Shown piece by piece: positions 9,218-17,277 of a stretch of 24,312 nt of DNA. The notes under the pieces were generated by a model. It saw nothing but the letters and a program-made list of their open reading frames with translations, did no database searches and was not told where the DNA came from. The position numbers and the translations under genes are program-made. How positions within the stretch are numbered: the stretch's first letter is position 1; every line of letters begins with the position of its first letter. Source of the DNA: Stramenopiles sp. TOSAG23-2 (Eukaryota > Sar); the NCBI GenBank assembly GCA_900128395.1, contig LT649468.1:1-24312 (forward strand), given 5' to 3'.

Positions 9218-9892
9218 TTACAACTTGCCTTTTGGTGCTTCACCTTTTGGATTCACTTTCATTCCTCTTGGTGGATAAAATGCAGGTCTTTTCGTCGTTA
9301 AATTGACCCATGTCAATACATTTGGCCATGGACTATAATCAAATTTTATAGCACGACCATATTGACCCACTACAGAAGCCATCATTACATCTGCCACTGT
9401 GAACCTTCCTCTGCCTTCACCAATTAAATAATCACGTCCTTCAAGTTCCGTATTCAATGCATTCAATAATGGTTGCAATTTTTTCGTAAACTGAACACGA
9501 CCTTCTTTACCACCTTGTCCAAATACCATTGGCAATAAATTTGGTTCAAAATTACTGATACTAGATAATCCATACATTGAAATGCGAGCTCGTTCACCTT
9601 CATTTTGTGCTGACATAGGACCACCTAAAACGTTTGCAATGTATTGACAAATTGCTTGGGACTCGTATAAAACCACATCGCCATGTTTCATCACTGGTAT
9701 AAGGCGGTATGGATTTAATTTTAGAAATTCTTCCGTATCACGCACATCATTAAATCCAGTAACTGGCCCGCCAGTATCGACTTCAAGGAAATCTTCACCT
9801 ATTTTCATTCCATATTCTCTTAGCAACCAATATGGTCTTGATGCTCGAGAAGCTTGATGTCCATAAATTACAATTTTATCTTTTGATGCCAT
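9218..9892 (-). CDS. Glutathione S-transferase
   Basis: The 224-residue protein has the two-domain cytosolic GST fold. The N-terminal thioredoxin-like half contains a candidate catalytic loop QASRASRPYWLL (13-24), with Ser rather than Tyr as the probable glutathione-activating residue. The cis-Pro segment NPYRLIPVM (about 60-68) is followed by the glutathione-binding YESQAICQYI (about 76-85). The helical half ends with the ..DYLIGEGRGRFTVADVMMASVVGQ capping motif and a conserved PNVLTWV. There is no targeting peptide. The start ATG at 9892 opens directly on the first strand (KDKIVIYGHQASR). The reaction is conjugation of glutathione to electrophiles; the exact class cannot be assigned. No intron is seen. 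The gene sits between two copies of a short dispersed repeat. Confidence 0.88.
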   Translation of the reverse strand: MASKDKIVIYGHQASRASRPYWLLREYGMKIGEDFLEVDTGGPVTGFNDVRDTEEFLKLNPYRLIPVMKHGDVVLYESQAICQYIANVLGGPMSAQNEGERARISMYGLSSISNFEPNLLPMVFGQGGKEGRVQFTKKLQPLLNALNTELEGRDYLIGEGRGRFTVADVMMASVVGQYGRAIKFDYSPWPNVLTWVNLTTKRPAFYPPRGMKVNPKGEAPKGKL

Positions 9893-10141
9893 AATAAATT
9901 TTTTTTTTCTTCTTTAGTTCTTTTTTTAAAGTGTGATGATAATGAGATATTACAATTATTGTAAATGTGTGTGTATCTATAATATATACTATGATATATT
10001 GTTGTTAGTATTACGAAGTTTTTCTGATGGTATATATTTATGATAGCCATCTGTTTATCTAAATATATATATTGTTTTTTGTGTGTCTAACTCATCGAGG
10101 TGTGCGTGTATCCATGTATTACGAGGAGTAAAAAGGGGAGT

Positions 10142-10176
10142 AAAAGATATTTTTTTATAGAAAAAAAATATCTTTT
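10142..10176. repeat. AT-rich stem-loop, 15-bp perfect arms
   Basis: The left arm at 10142-10156 (AAAAGATATTTTTTT) and right arm at 10162-10176 are perfect reverse complements, with a 5-nt loop. It is preceded by two GAGTAAAA-like direct repeats at about 10125-10145. It could form a strong hairpin but does not adjoin a gene end. Confidence 0.75.
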
Positions 10177-10254
10177 CTTTCTTCCAATAAATCCTCTTTT
10201 GATACTACCAACTTTTTTCATTTTATGAATATCCGAAAATATTAATAATGATCT

Positions 10255-10312
10255 AATTGGTAAGTGCGTGGTAAGGTACGAAGGAAGCCAGTAGCAAAAA
10301 AATAAAAAGATG
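10255..10312 (+). repeat. Dispersed repeat fragment, copy 2 (right of GST)
   Basis: This is the direct-orientation counterpart of 8850-8914. It carries TGGTAAGGT, GTAC, AAG, AAGC and then the exact 19-nt block GCAAAAAAATAAAAAGATG at 10294-10312. Confidence 0.5.
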
Positions 10313-10464
10313 ATGCGGAATATTTTGTTGTTTTGCTGATTTTAAGAGGCTTTCGATTTTGTACCAGGTGGTATTTTAATGATGGAAATATGAGCTAATA
10401 TTGTTATAAGAAAGTTGGTAATTTAATAATGTGTGCTGGTGTGCACATGTCGAATAATTATTAT

Positions 10465-10485
10465 TACCAGGTACAGTACCTGGTA
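10465..10485. repeat. 21-bp perfect palindrome with CCAGGT core
   Basis: The arms TACCAGGTAC (10465-10474) and GTACCTGGTA (10476-10485) flank a single central A. The half-site TACCAGGT also occurs at about 8799 and 10364, within the repeat-bearing parts of the two GST-flanking gaps. It could be a dimeric protein-binding site or a palindromic end of a small mobile repeat. Confidence 0.75.
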
Positions 10486-10737
10486 CAGTAATATGAGGAG
10501 TCAGTGAGTGACATAAATTTGTATACCTTTTCTTTAATGAATGAATTAAAATTATTATAAAAATAAATAAACATTAGTTGCATTATGCATATTTATTAAT
10601 AAAAACATTTTTTATAGAACCAATGATATTTTATATCATATTATTTATCATCATATAAATTATATATATTTATATTTAAATATTATATTAATATATGACC
10701 CAACACCCCAAACGTATATATATAATATATAAAATTT

Positions 10738-10950
10738 ATTACGGACGGAAGGGAGACAGCAAGGAAACTTTATTTTAAGTGATTACCGCCTTGCCTTCGA
10801 TTCAAAACCAGACGTCCCAGTAGACCACATTGTCAAAATTGCATTAAACATGCAGGTGGAAAGGCGTGTGCTCCAAGATGCGAATAGTTAGAAACGTTGG
10901 GCCAAGAGTTTGGGCGTTTGGGCCAGAAATCTATGACGCGTAAATTAAAT
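10738..10950. other. GC-rich island in AT-rich gap (possible gene remnant or ncRNA)
   Basis: Bases 10801-10920 are about 46% G+C, clearly above the flanking AT-rich DNA. On the plus strand one frame stays open from at least 10732 to a TAG at about 10890 and includes DYRLAFDSKPDVPVDHIVKI. A second frame is open for 31 codons and contains RVWAFGPEIYDA. Neither frame is recognisable. No tRNA cloverleaf could be built. It may be a decayed coding or transposon fragment, or an RNA gene. Confidence 0.3.
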
Positions 10951-11401
10951 TAGTCCTCATAATTGTGATGCTAAAATAAACTTAATCCACCCTGATATAC
11001 AAAAAATACATTTTTGTGAGAGTATTAGTATTTTCTGACGTGCAATTGGCACATTCTAATTTTCCTATATGTAGTCAATAACCTACAATCACGGTGTGCA
11101 TTTTTTTCATTTTTTCATTTTTCTGAGATTTGATAGAGACTATATTTCACCTCCAAGTACAAATAATTAGTATAGTCGTCTAAAACGACCCTCGTCGAAC
11201 TAAAAATTTTGTTGCGAATTGCTGTCCAGGCTGTGTGGATTGCCACCAAAGATACGATAAATAATATATCCGACTGTGATGTATATATATTAACATGGGG
11301 ATGTGAATGAATACAATGTATATATATAGGAAGGATATGTGTACAACAGACATACCCCCTATCCCTTCTCCTTTTCCTTTATTTTTTATGTACAAAATAC
11401 C

Positions 11402-12772
11402 ATGAAAAAACGATTATATACAACATCAACAACTGAGTTTTTGAAACAGATTCAACCACAGAATCTAATTTCTACTAATCGACGTGTTGTAGTAACAGGT
11501 CTTGGAACAGTGAATCCATTAGGACTATCAATAAAATCATCATGGAAGAAATTAATTCAAGGACACGTTGGTATTGATGTGGTCCCGTTGTTTAAAGATG
11601 CTGGCTTGCCGATCCATATAGGTGCAACAGTAAAAAGAGGAAGTCCTGATGATGAGGAATATTTAGATCCAGATGAATTATTTTCTAATAAACGTGCTGA
11701 GGATGTAGATTTTATTACATTTGCATTAGCAGCTGCGAAAGAGGCATTGGAAGATGCAAATTTTTCCGCGGAAACAGAGGAAGAACAAGTTCGTAGTGGC
11801 ATAGCATTAGGTGCTGGTATTGGTTCATTGGAAGAAATAGTATCAGCATCTGAAACATTAAATAGCCCACGTGGTTTAAGACGATTATCACCGTATTTCA
11901 TACCTAGAACATTAGTAAATCTTGCTGCTGGAAACATTAGTTTAAAATATAATTTAAAAGGACCAAATCACTCGTGCATTACCGCGTGTGCAACAGGTGC
12001 ACATTCAATAGGAGATGCATGTCGTTTTATTAAATTTGGCGATGCAGATGTAATGGTAGCTGGTGGCACAGAATCGACAATGAATCCATTAGCTATTGCT
12101 GGATTTTCAAGAATCAAAGCACTTGCATCCAATTATAATGAAAATCCAAAAGAATCATCAAGACCGTTTGATAAAGATCGATCAGGATTTGTCATGGGAG
12201 AAGGTGCTGGTGTACTTGTATTGGAAGAATTGGAACATGCAAAAAAACGTGGTGCTAATATTTATTGTGAAGTACGTGGATATGGATTATCTGGTGATTC
12301 ATATCATATTACTGCACCAAGTGAAGATGGTGATGGTGCATTTCGAGCAATGAAATCAGCATTATTGCAAAGTGGATTGACGACTGAGCATTTAAATTAT
12401 ATCAATTGCCATGCCACTTCAACTCCATTAGGTGATAAAGTAGAATGTAATGCAATAAGAACCTTATTAAATGACAAAGAGGTTGGAAATAAAAATAATA
12501 ATCATAGTCCATCAATATCATCCACGAAAGGTGCAACTGGGCATTTATTAGGTGCTGCAGGTGCAGTCGAAGCTATTTTTTCCATTTTAGCTTTACATAA
12601 TGGTGTAATTCCACCCACTGTTAATTTAGAAAATCCAGATGATGAATTCAATGATTTAAACATTATCCGTGAAAATGCTGTGGAAAATGAAGATGTAAAT
12701 GTTGTATTGTCAAATTCATTTGGTTTTGGTGGTACAAATTGTTCATTATGTTTTACAAAATATATCGAGTAG
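11402..12772 (+). CDS. OXSM-like: 3-oxoacyl-[acyl-carrier-protein] synthase II, mitochondrial type
   Basis: The protein is 456 residues from the ATG at 11402. It opens with MKKRLYTTSTTEFLKQ..., about 26 residues that are basic, Ser/Thr-rich and lack acidic clusters until Glu12, like a mitochondrial presequence. The catalytic domain starts at RRVVVTGLGTVNPLG. The condensing-enzyme triad is intact: Cys196 in TACATGA, His337 in NCHATSTPLGD and His381 in GATGHLLGAAGA. The usual GFGGTN motif is near the C-terminus. Two His in the active site and the length put it with KAS I/II rather than KAS III. The reaction is decarboxylative condensation of malonyl-ACP with acyl-ACP. In mitochondria this pathway supplies octanoyl-ACP for lipoic acid. 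Mitochondrial rather than plastid location is inferred from the short basic presequence. It converges on the HGPRT gene. Confidence 0.93.
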   Translation: MKKRLYTTSTTEFLKQIQPQNLISTNRRVVVTGLGTVNPLGLSIKSSWKKLIQGHVGIDVVPLFKDAGLPIHIGATVKRGSPDDEEYLDPDELFSNKRAEDVDFITFALAAAKEALEDANFSAETEEEQVRSGIALGAGIGSLEEIVSASETLNSPRGLRRLSPYFIPRTLVNLAAGNISLKYNLKGPNHSCITACATGAHSIGDACRFIKFGDADVMVAGGTESTMNPLAIAGFSRIKALASNYNENPKESSRPFDKDRSGFVMGEGAGVLVLEELEHAKKRGANIYCEVRGYGLSGDSYHITAPSEDGDGAFRAMKSALLQSGLTTEHLNYINCHATSTPLGDKVECNAIRTLLNDKEVGNKNNNHSPSISSTKGATGHLLGAAGAVEAIFSILALHNGVIPPTVNLENPDDEFNDLNIIRENAVENEDVNVVLSNSFGFGGTNCSLCFTKYIE

Positions 12773-13132
12773 AGAGATGAGAACCCCCCCCCCTGCTTTT
12801 TACGTAATTTAATATATATATAATTTATACCGAACGTAATTAAATATCAAAAAGTCATACGTATATGTAGTTTTAAAAAAAAAGTTTTTTTAGTGTGTGT
12901 AATGTGTCTGTACCGTATATGATATCATAATGTATGTATGATATATAGACTATCATATATGATATCATATATATGTCTTGTGCTTTTACTTCCTTTCACA
13001 TTTTCTCGAAAAAATATACACACATTCCGTTAAAAATTCCACACACCATAACATATTATCCTCGTACACGCATTTTACAACACTACATGTGTGTGTAAAC
13101 GTCATGTGTGTGTGTGTGTACTCCCTCTTTTT
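12773..13132. other. Convergent intergenic region, KAS and HGPRT 3' flanks
   Basis: This 360 bp has no gene. It starts 11 nt past the KAS stop with a run of ten C (12784-12793). An AT-rich palindromic cluster at 12917-12975 contains TATATGATATCATA and an 18-bp perfect palindrome at 12955-12972. A GT microsatellite lies at 13088-13119. Confidence 0.55.
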
Positions 13133-13792
13133 TTACATGTATGCTTCAGGCTTTAAAACACCAACAAACGGTAATGTACGATAATGTTCAGCAAAATCCA
13201 TTCCATAACCAACAACAAATTCATCTGGACAATCGAACCCGACGTAATCAACATCAACATTAGCTGTACGCCTAGCCTTTTTATCAAGTAAACAACACAA
13301 TTTAAATGACGCTACCTCTTTGCTCTCAAAGTGCTTCTTTACCCATGCCAATGTATTTCCTGTATCAATCAAATCTTCAACTATAAGAACATGTTTCCCT
13401 TTTGGATCAACATCAATATCTTTTTTTAAATTTATACTTCCTGAACTTGTAGTCTATATTAATAGGTGTGTATAATATAATTGTTAGTATTTTATCGTAT
13501 GTAGAATAATTTTTTTTGATTTCATACTTACCCCATGACCATAACTACTTGCAATAATAAAATTTATAGAACTAGGTACTGTCAATTTTCTTACCAAATC
13601 TGCAACAAATAAAATAGCACCTTTCAATAAACCTACAATTAGAATTTCTTCACCTTCGTAATCTTTTGATATTTGCGCTGCCATTTCCGTGATTCTTTTT
13701 TCAATCATTTCCTCCGTGAATAATATTTTTCCTAAAGTTTCATGGTATTTTTTCGGGATAGCAGCTGAGCCGGTTTCAATTAATGACGTCAT
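13133..13792 (-). CDS. HPRT1-like: Hypoxanthine(-guanine) phosphoribosyltransferase, two exons
   Basis: The coding sequence is complement(join(13133..13453,13532..13792)), 193 residues. Exon 1 encodes MTSLIETG... to ASSYGHG (1-87) and exon 2 resumes at TTSSGS (88). The join restores the conserved flexible loop SSYGHGTTSSG and keeps phase 0. LLKGA (55-59) is the pyrophosphate loop. VLIVEDLIDTG (109-119) is the PRPP-binding motif with Glu113, Asp114 and Asp117. The purine-specificity strand DYVGFDCPDEFVVGYGMDF lies near the C-terminus. The open frame extends upstream of 13792, but the sequence there is AT-rich and unconserved, and the ATG at 13792 gives the usual family length. The enzyme salvages hypoxanthine (probably also guanine) to IMP/GMP with PRPP. 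No targeting signal is visible, and the C-terminal tripeptide AYM is not a peroxisomal signal. Confidence 0.93.
13454..13531 (-). other. Spliceosomal intron of HGPRT (78 nt)
   Basis: On the minus strand the donor is CATGGG|GTAAGTATG, a near-perfect consensus, and the acceptor is ATTAATATAG|ACTACAAG. TATTAATATAG resembles a TNCTAAC/TTAAT-type branch-plus-acceptor end. Removing it rejoins the HGPRT catalytic loop in phase 0. This is the only intron I can demonstrate in the window. Confidence 0.92.
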
Positions 13793-14390
13793 ATTTACTA
13801 GTATTATAAAACAAATTTTTAAAATTATAACCAAGGGGAGATAGTAGTATAATATAGAATTGTGCCACTGTCTATCCCATTTTCCTTTCTTGTGTTTTTG
13901 TATATATGTACTTATGGTGGTGGATAATCTCTCTACGTTCTCTATCTCCACAATTTTATTATCCATAAAAAAAAAGTTCATATAAACACCTTATTTTTCC
14001 TTTTTAATCTATTTAAGGAAGATGCGTTTTCCTGAACATCGCCGCCGTCGTCGTCCGATTATTAATACGATGAAGGAAGTTGAAGAATGCCGAATGATGA
14101 ATTTATCATCAGATGAAAAATCTTTTTTTTTATTTTTTGATAATAATATTTTAATTTACAAACAGGTTTACAAACAGGTTTACAAAAATAGGCACCCCAC
14201 AGATGGGCGGCCTAGTTAGTGGAGAGAGTAAAAGTAAATCATATATGAATAAATAAATAAATATTTACAAACACAAATCTAATATAACCTGGATAACAAG
14301 GAAAAGTGCATATAATTAATTATATATATATTATAAAATTAGGAAATAACAGTTATTATTATCATCCATTTTTTAACATAGTTAGATATA
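13793..14390. promoter_or_regulatory. Divergent intergenic region between HGPRT and GxGYxYP-MsrA
   Basis: This 598-bp region should carry both promoters. It contains a 65-codon plus-strand open frame at 14022-14219, starting with an Arg-rich segment (MRFPEHRRRRR) and ending in low-complexity sequence. I cannot support it as a gene, though its first 30 codons have a more coding-like composition. A 12-bp tandem repeat (ACAAACAGGTTT twice, 14158-14181) sits at its end. Bases 14230-14390 are AT-rich with short TA runs. Confidence 0.45.
14158..14186. repeat. 12-bp tandem repeat
   Basis: Two exact copies of ACAAACAGGTTT lie at 14158-14169 and 14170-14181, followed by a partial ACAAA. They fall upstream of the GxGYxYP-MsrA gene. 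Confidence 0.85.
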
Positions 14391-16862
14391 ATGACAACAT
14401 TCTATAAAAGTGAACGTCGTATTTTTGTAGCAATAATATTAGCAATAACAGTTAACTTTACTAATTTTTATTATGTCGAATCAGCTGTATTTTGGGATTT
14501 ACAAAGTGCAAACATTACAGGATATGAGGAAGAATCATTAGTATACACGCTTCAAGGATTGGTCAATAAAATAAATGAGCCACCTGAATTGTTTTATAAC
14601 ACTGGTGAAAAGAATATTGATTTTCCACAATCTGATGGTTTATGGGTTGATTATTTTAAAAAATATCGTAATATCACATTTGACAAGGACCCACCAAAAC
14701 CAATATTATGTGATTTAATTATAAAATACAAAAATAAGTTAGACGGGGCAGTATTATATAATAGTGATGGCTTCAGTATTTACCTAGCCATGACAATTGC
14801 TGGACTTGACAATTTATTACCTATATCTTTAAATTTAATAAAAAGCCATGATTGTCTTAATGAGTTAAAAGTTGTTCAAAAAGTGGAAAATTTTGCTGAT
14901 AAATTCGATGCTTACCGTTGGGCGATAACTAATTTGTTACCACGAACAAATTCAAACCTTGTATTTAATGCTGATTATTATCACAATGCAGTGCAATCAC
15001 AAGGCGCTGCAACTATAATGTCTGTTGATTACCCAATACAAAATAAAGCCTTTATAATGAATTTATGCCCACTTTGGAAATGCGACCCTATTGATTGTGG
15101 AAAAGGTGGTGGAAGAGTACCAACACCAAAAGAAACAGCGTTGTATGTAGAAATATTAGAATCAAAACCTGAATTAGTTAGTGTGTGGGGTTGGTCTGAT
15201 CCGGAACATGCATATACAAATATTACAGCTCATGCAGGTGGCGTCGTATTTTGCACTTTTTCGACACCCAACTTATCTTTTTGGAGAGCTATATCAATTT
15301 ATTTAAATACAAAGCCAATTAATCCCCCAAAACATGATTTGAATCGAAAATTAGATCACGATAAAGTCTACATCATGTTTGAAACAAATGAAGGGGATAC
15401 GCCGCGTATATTATCTTCCCAATTTACAGGAGCTTGGGTTTCAAATCATCGTGGTAAAATTCCAATGGGGTGGGCTGCAGATCCATATTTAGGGACTATA
15501 TTTCCAGAACTATGGAATTTTTATTCAAAAAATACAACTGTTAATGATACTTTCATCGATGGCGTTGATGGTGCCGGGTACATATTTCTTCATTCTTTGG
15601 GCAATCATGCCAAATCATATGAAACCAGGGCCGGAAAAGTCTTACAAGAAAGTGGTATTACCGTAGTCGATGTTGGAGTAGCCTCAAATAAATGGCCAGC
15701 AGCAACACAAAGTGAAATCGAAGAATATGTAAAGAATGCGCATGAAGGGAATGGTGGCGATCATACTAGTCCAGGAATGATATTAAATGCATGTGGTACT
15801 GCTTGGAATCAACCAATTAATTTCTGGTTAGGTGATGGAACTCCAGTAATCAATAGTGTATGTGTTGGCCCAAAAAATGATACCAGCAATGGGCATTACC
15901 TATATTATTATAGAAATTATTTAAATCAAACAGAACCGAAGAAAGATTTAGCAAGTAGAATTTCATGGGCTTCAAATCATTATAAGAAACCAAGCGAACC
16001 TTTGTTTTTACTAATATTCGGAAGTTTAGGAGTTTACGGTGGAAATTCAGATGTATTTACATTTTTGTCAGATGTTATAGATTCATTGGATGAAAATAAA
16101 TTTGAAGTTGTCGGTTCCTGGGAAATGAGTAGACTTGCAAGGGAGCTATATTATCAAAAAAACAACAAATCTGCTGGCCCAACCGATTTCATTAAAAATA
16201 TTGAAAATGCTATTGATGACATAGGAGAGGAATTATATCTAGGGTCTGGTTGTTATTGGGGTAGGCAATATGATTATGTACAAATTGAACTATCCTCATT
16301 TGGTAGGAAAAACTCTCAAGTGACAACAATTGGTGGATATATGTACGGTAACTCGACAAATAAAAATGCTTGTTATTATAATAAAAACGATGTATCTGTG
16401 TATAGTGAGGAAGGACATGCAGAAGTTGTGAAAATAAATGTACCAAAGCTCAAAATTGCTGATATCTTAAAAAAATATTTTGAATCATTCGTGCAAATAG
16501 ACACAAAAATTTGGGAACGTGAAGATTATTTTGACCTTGGGCCGGGCTATCGTGCATTAATTGGTATGAAAGGTGGTATGAAAAATAATTTTGTTATGAA
16601 TTTGATCAAGCAAGTCGATCCACATAATACAACGTTTAAAATTGGAAAAGGTTCTGATTCAGATACATTAGGAACAAACACTGTATATATTTATGATAGT
16701 GATAAATTTGAATTTCATCAGGCAGAATTGTGTTTACAATTTCACAATAATCAAACTGGTACTTATCCAAAGCAATACCATGATATAAAAACTATTTTAA
16801 CTTCGGATGGTAAATTAAAGAAAACGAATTGTCCGTTACCAGAAATTGTTGGTTGTAAATAA
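14391..16862 (+). CDS. Secreted GxGYxYP-family protein fused to an MsrA domain
   Basis: The protein is 823 residues. An N-terminal signal peptide (about 1-31, hydrophobic AIILAITVNF, cleavage near YVESA) is followed by a GxGYxYP-type region (about 33-600). Its hallmark is GAGYIF at 394-399, preceded by PMGWAADP...FPELWNFYSK...VNDTFIDG, the expected family context, with Phe in place of the second Tyr. This family (Pfam GxGYxYP_N and _C) is thought to be glycosidase-like; its activity is unproven. Residues about 614-790 are a methionine-sulfoxide reductase A domain: LGSGCYWG with candidate catalytic Cys621, GHAEVV (675-680), LGPGYRAL, and a FHQAE helix matching the YxAExYHQ region. The Cys pair in NCPLPEIVGC could be resolving cysteines. 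Many Asn-X-Ser/Thr sites fit secretion. The frame is continuous, with no stop or intron at the junction. The substrate is unknown. Confidence 0.82.
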   Translation: MTTFYKSERRIFVAIILAITVNFTNFYYVESAVFWDLQSANITGYEEESLVYTLQGLVNKINEPPELFYNTGEKNIDFPQSDGLWVDYFKKYRNITFDKDPPKPILCDLIIKYKNKLDGAVLYNSDGFSIYLAMTIAGLDNLLPISLNLIKSHDCLNELKVVQKVENFADKFDAYRWAITNLLPRTNSNLVFNADYYHNAVQSQGAATIMSVDYPIQNKAFIMNLCPLWKCDPIDCGKGGGRVPTPKETALYVEILESKPELVSVWGWSDPEHAYTNITAHAGGVVFCTFSTPNLSFWRAISIYLNTKPINPPKHDLNRKLDHDKVYIMFETNEGDTPRILSSQFTGAWVSNHRGKIPMGWAADPYLGTIFPELWNFYSKNTTVNDTFIDGVDGAGYIFLHSLGNHAKSYETRAGKVLQESGITVVDVGVASNKWPAATQSEIEEYVKNAHEGNGGDHTSPGMILNACGTAWNQPINFWLGDGTPVINSVCVGPKNDTSNGHYLYYYRNYLNQTEPKKDLASRISWASNHYKKPSEPLFLLIFGSLGVYGGNSDVFTFLSDVIDSLDENKFEVVGSWEMSRLARELYYQKNNKSAGPTDFIKNIENAIDDIGEELYLGSGCYWGRQYDYVQIELSSFGRKNSQVTTIGGYMYGNSTNKNACYYNKNDVSVYSEEGHAEVVKINVPKLKIADILKKYFESFVQIDTKIWEREDYFDLGPGYRALIGMKGGMKNNFVMNLIKQVDPHNTTFKIGKGSDSDTLGTNTVYIYDSDKFEFHQAELCLQFHNNQTGTYPKQYHDIKTILTSDGKLKKTNCPLPEIVGCK

Positions 16863-16965
16863 ATTTCTGGAAATAGTTATAATATCATTTTTTTATATTT
16901 TTTAAATATGATATAAATAAAATTAAAAATATCATACTGGTTGTTGGATTTATTATTTTAATTTT

Positions 16966-16980
16966 ATACGAACTTCGTAT
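16966..16980. repeat. 15-bp palindrome in 3' flank
   Basis: The arms ATACGAA and TTCGTAT are separated by a single C, about 100 nt past the GxGYxYP-MsrA stop codon. Its role is unknown. Confidence 0.7.
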
Positions 16981-17022
16981 GATGCTGCACATATTAAAAA
17001 TAAAAAGAAAATAAAAAAATAT

Positions 17023-17040
17023 GATTAGTTCTTACTAATC
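17023..17040. repeat. Short hairpin in 3' flank
   Basis: GATTAGT (17023-17029), loop TCTT, ACTAATC (17034-17040). The 7-bp perfect stem lies between two converging genes and could act in RNA 3'-end formation of either transcript. Confidence 0.6.
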
Positions 17041-17277
17041 TATTAAAAGTGGTACTCGTAATATTTTAAATATTTTAACCGGACATATATTAATACGTAT
17101 AAGATACAAATTTGAGCGCTCGTACAAGTATCATAAATTAAAAAAATATACGAGAACGCGTTAATAAAAAAAATGTTTTTGTTCGTACACGATAGTTTTT
17201 ATATAGGACGCAAGAAGAAATCTATTTGACTCGTATTTTAAACACTCTCTCCCTGTTTCCTATTTCTCCCTCTTGTA

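Larger units (their letters stand above)
9893..11401. other. 1.5-kb intergenic region between GST and KAS, no supportable gene
   Basis: This is the largest gap in the window. From left to right it holds the GST leader (9893-10060, AT- and GT-rich), an AT-rich stem-loop (10142-10176), the second copy of the dispersed repeat (10255-10312), and a 21-bp palindrome (10465-10485). After these come an AT-rich stretch (10540-10730), a GC-rich island with short open frames (10738-10950), and the KAS promoter region. A GTG-initiated in-frame extension of the KAS reading frame from 11339 is not supported, because an ATG at 11402 starts a plausible presequence. Confidence 0.5.
16863..17277. other. Convergent intergenic region with small hairpins
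   Basis: This 415 bp has no supportable ORF and holds the 3' flanks of two converging genes. There is a 15-bp palindrome at 16966-16980 (ATACGAA, C, TTCGTAT). A 7-bp-stem hairpin with a TCTT loop sits at 17023-17040 (GATTAGT/ACTAATC). Several scattered CTCGTA or ACGAG words occur between 17049 and 17235. Confidence 0.5.

Noticed and set aside
10740-10815. Possible tRNA near a TTCGATTC word
   Set aside because: No 5-bp T-stem, anticodon arm or acceptor pairing could be formed around it.
11339-11401. N-terminal extension of the KAS frame starting at a GTG
   Set aside because: The extension needs a non-ATG start, and the ATG at 11402 gives a plausible basic presequence directly before the conserved domain.
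13793-13981. Upstream extension of HGPRT exon 1
   Set aside because: The sequence is hydrophobic AT-rich translation with no conservation, and the ATG at 13792 yields the normal HGPRT length.
16961-16985. loxP-like sequence (ACTTCGTAT/ATACGAA)
   Set aside because: Only a 15-bp palindrome with one central base is present. The 8-bp spacer and 13-bp arms of loxP are missing, so the likeness is coincidence.
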